Of a stretch of 64,000 nucleotides of DNA, positions 53,865-61,775 are shown one piece after another. A program made the position numbers and the translations under genes. Under the pieces are notes generated by a model. The model worked only from the letters and a program-made list of their open reading frames with translations. It was not told where the DNA came from and did not search any database. The DNA is from Pontixanthobacter rizhaonensis (GTDB taxonomy: Bacteria > Pseudomonadota > Alphaproteobacteria > Sphingomonadales > Sphingomonadaceae). Positions within the stretch are counted from its first letter, which is position 1. The number at the start of each line of letters is the position of its first letter. Location of the stretch: assembly GCF_012972675.1 (NCBI RefSeq), contig NZ_JABCRE010000002.1, positions 485,001-549,000 on the forward strand, written 5' to 3'.

Positions 53865-55289
53865 GTGATTCACAAAGCGGTTAATGTCCAACCTGTGTTC
53901 GATGAGGAATTAGGCGGACGGGCACCGGTAACTGAGAGTGTAGCCAAGCAGGATCGTTACGACCTTGCGACTGCACTAGCTATTGTGCGCGAGATGGAAA
54001 CATCTGCGGGGCGCAGCGCCGTGTTTGAGGAAATCAAGAACAAGAACACGATCTATCGTTTGGTCGATGCGCTTTACACAGCGTCCGGCAGACGCTTTTT
54101 TCAGCCGCTGGTGCTGTTTGCTTATATGATCAAATGCGTCATTTCTCTCGATCCTTTCGGGGGCGTAAACGCACAGGCTGTCTCGATTTCCCACTTCGAC
54201 AATGAACATAAGACGGTGGACCGGGTGGCCGCATTGGCGCCCGAAGTGCCGCTTCTTAGGTTGTCGGTGGAACGCAAAAACTTGATCGGGCGCGGGCAAT
54301 TGGCGGCAACCCTTAGGATGCTGGGTTCAGCCAAACGAGTTTGGTCTTTCTTGCGGCTGCTGGTTCGCACCCACAGCTTCATGCCATCCGCCCGGATCGC
54401 CAGCACTTTGGCGTTTTATATGCGGTTTTCGCAATTGTTTGCGGAACGCCCCGCGCTCAAGGCGGCAATCATTGCCAGTAATTACAGCCCCGAAGCGGTC
54501 GGTATGGCTGCTGCTGCGCACCACCATGGCAAGCGGGTAATCTATGCCAATCATGCCCCCGTACCCGCTAATGGGCCGGTTGTGCCGCCGGTGTTGGCGG
54601 ATTGCGGAATGTTTTATGGTGATATGACAACCAAGACTTACCAGCAGCGTAGCTGCTGCACAGCAGAGATCGGCTTGATCGGCCAGCCCGGCAGGGCGCG
54701 CCCGATGGAGTGGCGTGATGAAGTAAAGAGCATCGGTATTTTCCTGACATCAGGCACAAAGGTTGACGTTCTAAAGAGCTTGATAGCGACAATTCGGGTC
54801 GATTTACCCGCGGCGCATATTATTATCCGGCAGCATCCCGTTACGCTGCTGAAGACTGATTTTTCCGATCTTGCTTTGGATGATGCCAATATCGAATTGA
54901 CCATTGGCAATCCGCTTGATGACGAAATCGCGGCTTGCGACTTGGTGATCTGCGGCAATAGCGGGGTCGCCATGAACGTGTTGAGCGGAGGACGGCCGGT
55001 AGCCTACTTGTCGAGCCTGGACGGGATACTGTTTGACTCCAATGGATTTGTGGCCAGCCGGCTGGTGTATTCTATGCCATGGTGGAGCGACGATATTTAC
55101 GACCGGTTGAAGGGGTTTTATCAAGCGCCCGGCTGGGAAGGTGTGATGCGCAGCTATGATGCGTCTTACGGCGTGGATCTTGCAGTGATGCGGCAGAATG
55201 CAACTGAAGTCCTGATGCGATACCTCAATCCTCAACCACGAAAAACTCAACCTGAATGGGTGAGGGGCACGCCTGAAATGGCCGCCTGA
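53865..55289 (+). CDS. Uncharacterised glycan protein, GT-B/CDP-glycerol-transferase-like
   Basis: Start set at GTG 53865 because GAGGA lies 8 bases upstream; the frame is open to 53841. The 474-residue soluble protein has an N-terminal helical part and a C-terminal half with GIFLTSGTKVDVLK, IIIRQHPVTLL, NIELTIGNPLDDEIAACDLVICGNSGVAMNVL and YLSSLDG. The HP, GNS-G and acidic-sugar-nucleotide pattern resembles surface-carbohydrate synthesis and poly-glycerol/sialyl-transferase type GT-B folds. It is divergent from the flippase and is a candidate glycan or pseudaminyl transferase. Family not certain. Confidence 0.72.
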   Translation: MIHKAVNVQPVFDEELGGRAPVTESVAKQDRYDLATALAIVREMETSAGRSAVFEEIKNKNTIYRLVDALYTASGRRFFQPLVLFAYMIKCVISLDPFGGVNAQAVSISHFDNEHKTVDRVAALAPEVPLLRLSVERKNLIGRGQLAATLRMLGSAKRVWSFLRLLVRTHSFMPSARIASTLAFYMRFSQLFAERPALKAAIIASNYSPEAVGMAAAAHHHGKRVIYANHAPVPANGPVVPPVLADCGMFYGDMTTKTYQQRSCCTAEIGLIGQPGRARPMEWRDEVKSIGIFLTSGTKVDVLKSLIATIRVDLPAAHIIIRQHPVTLLKTDFSDLALDDANIELTIGNPLDDEIAACDLVICGNSGVAMNVLSGGRPVAYLSSLDGILFDSNGFVASRLVYSMPWWSDDIYDRLKGFYQAPGWEGVMRSYDASYGVDLAVMRQNATEVLMRYLNPQPRKTQPEWVRGTPEMAA

Positions 55290-55354
55290 GCTCGGTTGTC
55301 GGTTTGGTGCCCTAACAACACTAAGCTGGTAATTGGTAACCGCACATCATAGGG

Positions 55355-55376
55355 GCCTCCTTCACTGAAGAGAGGC
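55355..55376 (+). promoter_or_regulatory. Hairpin that would bury the SD of the following DMT gene
   Basis: GCCTCCTTC (55355-55363) pairs with GAAG-A-GAGGC (55367-55376, one bulged A), 3-base loop. The 3' arm is AGAGAGG, the likely Shine-Dalgarno for the ATG at 55379, so folding would block initiation. Confidence 0.45.
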
Positions 55377-55378
55377 TG

Positions 55379-56269
55379 ATGGCAGAACACAATAACCGCG
55401 CTGGATTGCTGCTCGCATTATGCGGGTTTGCCATACTGTCTGTCGGTGATGCAGTTGTAAAAACGATGGCAGATGATTGGTCGCCCATCGCTGTTGCCGC
55501 ATTGCGCTTCACCATCGGGGCAACAGTCCTGGCGGGTTTTCTACGCAGCAAAGAAGGGGCTGAGGCATTTCGTCCCGCGAAACTTTGGCTGCAAGCGGCA
55601 CGCGGCTTCTGCTTGGCCGGGGCCACACTATGTTTCTTTTCGGCCATTTTCGTTATGCCCCTGGCTGATGCGACGGCGATCGGTTTCGTCGCGCCGTTTT
55701 TAGTCGCGATACTCAGTGGCCCGTTGCTGAAAGAGAAAGTGGCACCGGTCACGTGGTTTGCCGCGTCGTTGGCTTTTGTGGGCGTGCTGATGATACTTCG
55801 GCCCAACGTGGCTGAGCTCGGCGTGGCGGCGTTACTGCCGCTGGGCGGGGCAACTTTCTTCAGTCTGATGGTGATTGGTAATCGTGCGGCCGCAGGTACT
55901 GGATCGGTTTTGTCGATGCAGTTTTTCATCGCTGCCTTCGCTGCTCCGGTGTTAGTCGGGTCCGCAATCATCGGCAAATATAGCGGGATACCGCTTCTAT
56001 CGGTCGGTATGCCCGACTGGACTGTAGTCGCGAGGTGCGCGCTTGTCGCACTGACAGCTACGACCGCCCATTGGCTGGTATATCTCGGCACGACCAAGGC
56101 AGGTGCGGCAACCATCGCGCCGATGACGTATGTTCAGCTATTGGTTGCGGTTATTTTGGGTTGGGTGTGGTTTGACCATGTACCAGATGTCACTGCGATG
56201 GCCGGTGCCTGCATCATCATCGCTTCGGGGCTGATATTGTGGTCGGCTGGTAAGCCCAAAGTCCGGTAG
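55379..56269 (+). CDS. DMT-family (EamA) transporter
   Basis: A 296-residue, ten-helix EamA transporter with two repeats. GVFIGDAVVKTMADDW-like VGDAVVKTMADDWSP and FVMPLADATAIGFVAPFLVAILSGPLLKE are the repeat signatures. Substrate unknown. Its SD (AGAGAGG) is embedded in a short hairpin (55355-55376). It stands alone between the glycan gene and glmS; it is unlike the DMT gene at 40006-40923 beyond the family pattern. Confidence 0.88.
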   Translation: MAEHNNRAGLLLALCGFAILSVGDAVVKTMADDWSPIAVAALRFTIGATVLAGFLRSKEGAEAFRPAKLWLQAARGFCLAGATLCFFSAIFVMPLADATAIGFVAPFLVAILSGPLLKEKVAPVTWFAASLAFVGVLMILRPNVAELGVAALLPLGGATFFSLMVIGNRAAAGTGSVLSMQFFIAAFAAPVLVGSAIIGKYSGIPLLSVGMPDWTVVARCALVALTATTAHWLVYLGTTKAGAATIAPMTYVQLLVAVILGWVWFDHVPDVTAMAGACIIIASGLILWSAGKPKVR

Positions 56270-56370
56270 CTTTCCTCATAAGTTTTCGCTGAAAAATTTA
56301 CAGGATTGGCAACTCTTTTACGCTAAGGCGCAAATTTAGAATCAGCATCTTATACATAAAGGCATCCCCT

Positions 56371-58194
56371 ATGTGCGGCATCATCGGCATTGTTGGAAAA
56401 GAGCAAGTGGCAGACCGGTTGGTCGATGGCCTGCGCCGGATGGAATATCGCGGCTATGATAGTGCCGGTGTATGTACAATTGACCAAGGGGCACTGGTAC
56501 GCCGTAGAGCGCAGGGTAAGCTCAAAAATCTGGTCACTGAACTCGCGCAGAATTCTGCCCCCGGTTTGATCGGTATCGCTCACACTCGCTGGGCCACTCA
56601 CGGTGCACCGACAACACACAACGCACACCCTCATGCGACTGATGATGTGGCATTGGTCCACAACGGCATTATCGAAAACTACAAGCCCTTCCGTGACGGC
56701 CTGATTGCCGATGGACGAAGCCTTGAAAGCGACACTGACAGCGAAGTTGTGGCGCATTTGATTTCGCAACAGGTTGAAAATGGTGCGTCGCCGGAAGATG
56801 CGATCAAGGCAGTGCTGCCGCAATTGCGCGGCGCTTTCGCGCTGGCGATCGCCTTCAAAGAATTTCCCGATATGCTGATTGGCGCGCGGCTCGGTTCGCC
56901 GTTGGTTGTCGGCTATGGTGAAGGGGAGATGTTCCTTGGGTCCGATGCCCTTGCCTTGGCTCCTTTGACGCAGAAAATCACCTATTTGGAAGAGGGCGAT
57001 TGGGTCGTACTTACGCGGGACAGTGCGATCATCTACGACTCGGAAAACCAGCGAGTAGAGCGCGACATTACGACCTCTGGCGCATCCGCCGCCGCTGTAG
57101 AGAAGGGCAATTATCGCCACTTCATGCAGAAAGAGATATTCGAACAACCTACCGTAGTGGCGCAAACACTGGCCAGCTATGTCCACCGCGCTGATGAGGT
57201 TGTGGCATTGCCGCAGATTGATTTTGATCTTTCTGCGATAAAGCGGATCACAATCGTCGCGTGCGGAACATCCTATTATGCAGGTTTGGTCGCAAAATAC
57301 TGGTTTGAACAGTTTGCGCGCGTTCCGGTCGACATCGATGTGGCTAGCGAATTCCGGTACCGCGAGCCTGTACTGGAAGATGGCGGTCTAGCACTTTTCA
57401 TCTCACAATCTGGAGAGACGGCGGATACTCTGGCTGCGCTAAGGCATTGTAAAGAAGCAGGGCAGACCATTGGCGTGGTGGTCAATGTTCCGACCAGCTC
57501 TATGGCACGTGAAGCCGATTTGTTGCTGCCGACACATGCCGGCCCTGAAATAGGCGTTGCTTCAACCAAAGCATTCACTTGCCAGCTGGCGGTCTTGGCT
57601 GCCTTGGCGGCACATCTGGCGGTCAAGAAAGGCCGGATGGACCGGGCCGAAGAACAGGAAGTAGTAAAGCATCTGCTTGAGGCACCGGCGTGTTTGAACG
57701 CTGCTTTGGCGCATGATGATGACATCGCCGCGATGGCCCATTTGATCGCACCCGCGCGCGACGTGTTATATTTGGGCCGTGGATCAGACTTCCCGCTCGC
57801 GATGGAGGGGGCATTAAAGCTCAAAGAAATCAGTTATATACACGCAGAAGGTTACGCCTCGGGTGAAATGAAACATGGGCCGATTGCATTGATCGATGAT
57901 AAAGTCCCAGTGATCGTGTTGGCGCCTTCTGGTTCACTGTTCGAGAAAACAGTTTCGAACATGCAAGAAGTCAGCGCGCGTGGTGGCCAGATCGTCCTGA
58001 TTTCCGATAAGGAAGGGATTGAGGCAGCGGGTGAGGGCTGTATCGCGACCATCGAAATGCCGAAGGTTCACCCGCTTATCGCGCCGCTTGTATATGCGGT
58101 TCCAGTGCAGCTTCTGGCTTACCATGTTGCATGCGCCAAGGGCACAGATGTTGATCAGCCCCGCAATCTCGCCAAATCAGTGACTGTTGAATAA
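56371..58194 (+). CDS. glmS: Glutamine-fructose-6-phosphate aminotransferase
   Basis: A 607-residue enzyme making glucosamine-6-phosphate, the entry to UDP-GlcNAc and so to peptidoglycan, LPS and the pse pathway. N-terminal class II glutaminase domain: Cys2 nucleophile in MCGIIGIVG, HTRWATHG and HNGIIENY. Two SIS domains follow (about 285-425 and 455-600; SQSGETADTLAALR, STKAFTCQLA, SGEMKHGPIAL, KSVTVE end). AAAGG lies 7 bases before the ATG. No glmS riboswitch-like structure is apparent in the 100 bases upstream. Confidence 0.95.
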   Translation: MCGIIGIVGKEQVADRLVDGLRRMEYRGYDSAGVCTIDQGALVRRRAQGKLKNLVTELAQNSAPGLIGIAHTRWATHGAPTTHNAHPHATDDVALVHNGIIENYKPFRDGLIADGRSLESDTDSEVVAHLISQQVENGASPEDAIKAVLPQLRGAFALAIAFKEFPDMLIGARLGSPLVVGYGEGEMFLGSDALALAPLTQKITYLEEGDWVVLTRDSAIIYDSENQRVERDITTSGASAAAVEKGNYRHFMQKEIFEQPTVVAQTLASYVHRADEVVALPQIDFDLSAIKRITIVACGTSYYAGLVAKYWFEQFARVPVDIDVASEFRYREPVLEDGGLALFISQSGETADTLAALRHCKEAGQTIGVVVNVPTSSMAREADLLLPTHAGPEIGVASTKAFTCQLAVLAALAAHLAVKKGRMDRAEEQEVVKHLLEAPACLNAALAHDDDIAAMAHLIAPARDVLYLGRGSDFPLAMEGALKLKEISYIHAEGYASGEMKHGPIALIDDKVPVIVLAPSGSLFEKTVSNMQEVSARGGQIVLISDKEGIEAAGEGCIATIEMPKVHPLIAPLVYAVPVQLLAYHVACAKGTDVDQPRNLAKSVTVE

Positions 58195-58351
58195 ACCCGG
58201 CGAGGGCGTACAACGCTGAAAAATTTGGAGTATTGATGTTCGGCGGTTGACGTGCAGAAACAAAACGCCGCGATAAATTTTTGCGGCAATTTCAGGGTGT
58301 TTTCATCGTATACTTTACCCGGCGCTAACCTTTTTTCTCTAACGGGAGATT

Positions 58352-60703
58352 GTGAGCGAGAACCCAACCAATCTTCCTGCATTGCCGGAACGTTTGCCAG
58401 CGATGGCGGTACTGGGCCTGACCAATCCCGGTCAGGACGATTGGGCGCGGTTGCGCGGGTTGCAATATGCCACGCTCGCAGACAATTCGCTGAAACGGGC
58501 TGCGTTGCATGTTCTGTCTGCGATGCTTACCGCTTGGTTGTATTTTGGGTTGGTGAACATTTGGCTGTTGGCTGGCTGGGCGATCACTCTGGCAGCGGCG
58601 CTTTTCTTTGCGTCACGATCAGATCAGAGCCTCTCCGATTCTGACACACGCAGCATTTCAAACGAAGAGTTCCGCAAACAAAACCTATCTGTTTTGATGT
58701 TGGCGCTGATCTGGTGCGTACCGTTCGTGCTATTTAGCAGCTACGGAACCATAGTTGAATTGTTGATTTTATGGACCGTGGCATTGTCCATGATTGTTTC
58801 AACGTCGCTGATGCGGGCATCGGCTCCACTTGGGTCAGTTATTTTTAGCACCGTCACCAGTGTCGGAGCGATTATCGGCGCATTGCTGCTTGGTAACTAT
58901 ACGGCGGCAGGGTGCATTGTTTTTGTGTTACTGGCGGCGATCCTTGGGACGATTGAATGCAGTAAAACGTATCTTATCGCACGGATCGCAGAAGCGGGTA
59001 TGGAAGAGAAAAGCGAAGTGGTGTCTATGCTGCTTCGCGAATTTGAAGAAAATCAAGCAGACTGGCTTTGGCAGGTCGATACCGGACGGCGCATTCGTAG
59101 CGCGTCACCGCGCTTCTCTTTTGCTTTGGGCCAAACACCGGCCGATGTTGAGGGTAAGCCATTTCTGCAGATGATTGCGGGGGATTCATGGGAATCGGGG
59201 CAGTTTGCTCCCAGCCTGCATGAGCTCGCCGAAAAGCTGAAAAGCCGTGAGAACTTTTCCAACCTGATCGTGCGGGTCAGCATTGATGGCCAGAGCCGTT
59301 GGTGGGAAATCTCGGGCACTCCCATTCTGGACGAGCAACAGAACTTCATGGGCTTCCGCGGAGTTGGTTCCGACGTGACGGAGCAGCGCGAGTCGAGCGA
59401 AAAAATCGCCTATCTCGCACGCTATGACACGCTGACCGGTATGCCCAACCGCTTGATGCTGAACGAGGCGCTGCGCGACGCAATTGCTTACGCGAAAAAG
59501 TGGCGCACGCGCTGTGCGTTTCTGATGCTGGACTTAGATCGTTTCAAGGCCATCAACGATTCATTGGGGCATATGGTCGGCGATGAACTGCTCGCAGAAG
59601 TCAGCGGCCGCCTCAAAGAACTTATGGATGACAACACAATGTGTGGCCGCTTGGGCGGGGACGAATTTGCCATTGTGATCCGTGATGCTTCCGAAAAAGG
59701 TACTGTCGATCGGCTGGCAAGGCGCATTATCCGCTCATTGTCGCGCCCCTATAACATCAGCAATAACACGCTGTATGTCGGGGCCAGCGTCGGGTCTGCG
59801 ATTGGTCCGCGTGACGGCAAAACGGTAGAAGAAATCATGCGTAATGCTGACCTTGCGCTGTACCGCGCAAAAGATGAAGGTGGCGGGGAACACCGGCCAT
59901 ATGAGTCGACCTTGCATGCCAATGCAGAAGAGCGCCGCCAGCTAGAAGGCTCTTTGCGTAAAGCGCTCGAAAACAACGAACTTCTGTTGAACTATCAACC
60001 GGTGGTCGATGCGAATAGAGAAAACGTAGTGAGCTTCGAAGCGTTGCTGCGATGGAATAGTAAAGAGCATGGGTTTGTGCGCCCAGACAAGTTTATCGCA
60101 CTGGCAGAAGACACCCGCCTGATTGTACCGATTGGTGCATGGGTGCTGCAAGAGGCATGCCGCGAAGCGCTTAACTGGCCGCGTAATATCCGTGTTGCGG
60201 TCAACGTATCAGGCGAGCAATTGATCGAACCGGATTTTGCGACGACCGTGGTCCATGCATTGTCCAATAGCGGGCTGGAACCTCAACGGCTTGAGATCGA
60301 GGTCACAGAGAGCATCTTCTTACGTGATCCGAATATTGCCCGGGCTGCGCTGGAACAAGTGATTGCGCTGGGCTGTACCGTTGCGCTGGATGACTTTGGC
60401 ACCGGATATTCATCGCTTGGTTATCTGCGCAAACTGAGCTTCTCAACCATCAAGATTGATCGCAGTTTTGTGCAAGGCGCAGCGCAAGGTAGCGCTGAAA
60501 GCATCGCCATCATTCGTGCTGTTGTGGCGATGGCTGACAGTTTGGAAATGGCCACGACCGCGGAAGGTGTCGAGAATCCCGAAGAGGCTGAAATGATCCG
60601 CAATATGGGATGTACCAAGATCCAAGGGTACTATTTCGGTCGGCCGATGGGTGCTGCGGATGCACGGCATCTATTTGCGCGGCAGGGGCAAATCCGCGCT
60701 TAA
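58352..60703 (+). CDS. GGDEF-EAL protein with membrane and PAS domains
   Basis: A 783-residue cyclic-di-GMP enzyme, starting at GTG. About five to six membrane helices (50-205), a PAS domain (about 233-345), GGDEF (355-515, motif GGDEF intact at 435-439, no RxxD inhibitory site just upstream) and EAL (535-775; EAL at 563-565, plus NVSG, EVTES, DDFGTGYSS, KIDRSF, AEGVEN and QGYYFGRP, all intact). It could both make and break c-di-GMP. Sits next to glmS and near the cpaF/surface-glycan genes that such signalling often controls. Confidence 0.9.
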   Translation: MSENPTNLPALPERLPAMAVLGLTNPGQDDWARLRGLQYATLADNSLKRAALHVLSAMLTAWLYFGLVNIWLLAGWAITLAAALFFASRSDQSLSDSDTRSISNEEFRKQNLSVLMLALIWCVPFVLFSSYGTIVELLILWTVALSMIVSTSLMRASAPLGSVIFSTVTSVGAIIGALLLGNYTAAGCIVFVLLAAILGTIECSKTYLIARIAEAGMEEKSEVVSMLLREFEENQADWLWQVDTGRRIRSASPRFSFALGQTPADVEGKPFLQMIAGDSWESGQFAPSLHELAEKLKSRENFSNLIVRVSIDGQSRWWEISGTPILDEQQNFMGFRGVGSDVTEQRESSEKIAYLARYDTLTGMPNRLMLNEALRDAIAYAKKWRTRCAFLMLDLDRFKAINDSLGHMVGDELLAEVSGRLKELMDDNTMCGRLGGDEFAIVIRDASEKGTVDRLARRIIRSLSRPYNISNNTLYVGASVGSAIGPRDGKTVEEIMRNADLALYRAKDEGGGEHRPYESTLHANAEERRQLEGSLRKALENNELLLNYQPVVDANRENVVSFEALLRWNSKEHGFVRPDKFIALAEDTRLIVPIGAWVLQEACREALNWPRNIRVAVNVSGEQLIEPDFATTVVHALSNSGLEPQRLEIEVTESIFLRDPNIARAALEQVIALGCTVALDDFGTGYSSLGYLRKLSFSTIKIDRSFVQGAAQGSAESIAIIRAVVAMADSLEMATTAEGVENPEEAEMIRNMGCTKIQGYYFGRPMGAADARHLFARQGQIRA

Positions 60704-60722
60704 CCCGTCTGTTTCTAGCGAA

Positions 60723-61400
60723 CTAGGCGCGCACCAGCCCATTGATGGCGCTTTCAAACAGCGCGCGCCCATCGCTTCCGCCATGCGCATCTTCAATGGC
60801 GCGTTCGGGATGCGGCATCATGCCCAGAACGTTACCCGCGGCGTTAAGGATACCGGCAATATCCCTGCGTGACCCGTTGCAGGGCTCCGCATATCGGAAT
60901 GCTACCTGGCCGTCGCCTTCAAGCGTATCGAGAGTGTGCTCATCAGCGAAGTAATTACCGTCATGATGGGCGACCGGGATATGAATGGTTTCATCACCCG
61001 TATATCCGTTAGTAAATAGCGACCGGGTGTTCTCGACCTTGAGCGGTACGGTGCGGCAGACAAAGGTCTGCGCGGCGTTGCGCATCAGCGCGCCGGGCAA
61101 TAATCCACTTTCTGTAAGAACCTGGAAACCGTTACAGACACCCAATACCGGGACGCCGCGTTCTGCCGCAGCTACCACTGCTTTCATAATCGGGCTGCGT
61201 GCAGCCATCGCGCCGGAACGGAGATAGTCACCATAGGAAAACCCGCCTGGCAAAGCGATAAAGTCCAGATCGCCGGGCAGATCGGCGTCGCCGTGCCAAA
61301 TGCGGCTCGGCGTGGTACCGGATATCTGTTCCAAAGCGACGGCCATATCGCGGTCGCAATTGGACCCCGGAAATGTGATGACTGCAGAACGGAACGCCAT
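60723..61400 (-). CDS. purQ: Phosphoribosylformylglycinamidine synthase, glutaminase subunit
   Basis: A 225-residue class I glutaminase feeding ammonia to PurL in purine synthesis. [29 protein letters not shown], the nucleophile Cys in GVCNGFQVL, and MPHPERA with the catalytic His are all present. Its start shares a base with the purS stop, so the two are co-translated. purL is not in the window. Confidence 0.95.
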   Translation of the reverse strand: MAFRSAVITFPGSNCDRDMAVALEQISGTTPSRIWHGDADLPGDLDFIALPGGFSYGDYLRSGAMAARSPIMKAVVAAAERGVPVLGVCNGFQVLTESGLLPGALMRNAAQTFVCRTVPLKVENTRSLFTNGYTGDETIHIPVAHHDGNYFADEHTLDTLEGDGQVAFRYAEPCNGSRRDIAGILNAAGNVLGMMPHPERAIEDAHGGSDGRALFESAINGLVRA

Positions 61401-61645
61401 CAGGCTGCCTCCTGCTCCAACTTCTCAATCCGGTAATTCTCGATCACCATGTTGGCCAAGAGTTTCCGGCACATTTGGTCCAAATCCTCGTCAGAGGTGT
61501 CATCTGAAACGTCGAGTTCGATCAGCTTACCAGCCCGCACATCATTCACGCCGCCGAAGCCCAGTGCCTCTAACTCGTGATGGATCGCGCGGCCTTGCGG
61601 ATCAAGAACACCAGCTTTGAGCGAAACGTGGATTTGCACTTTCAT
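61400..61645 (-). CDS. purS: Phosphoribosylformylglycinamidine synthase subunit PurS
   Basis: An 81-residue PurS ([30 protein letters not shown]...), full length for the family. It bridges PurQ and PurL in the three-part FGAM synthase found in alphaproteobacteria. Directly precedes purQ. The gap of about 130 bases upstream separates it from the end of the M16 gene and probably holds its promoter. Confidence 0.93.
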   Translation of the reverse strand: MKVQIHVSLKAGVLDPQGRAIHHELEALGFGGVNDVRAGKLIELDVSDDTSDEDLDQMCRKLLANMVIENYRIEKLEQEAA

Positions 61646-61775
61646 CGGAGTAATTCCTGTGAAGAAGACTCGGTTTTGAACCGGTTTGAACGCGTTCTAG
61701 CCTATGGCTTGATGCCTATCGTAGGGCAAGGTTTGTGAGAACAGAAACTGTCGGAAACCATCCGATATCCGCTGC

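Noticed and set aside
58195-58351. Possible -10 (TATACT at 58309-58314) upstream of the GGDEF-EAL gene
   Set aside because: No matching -35 at proper spacing, so not called as a promoter.
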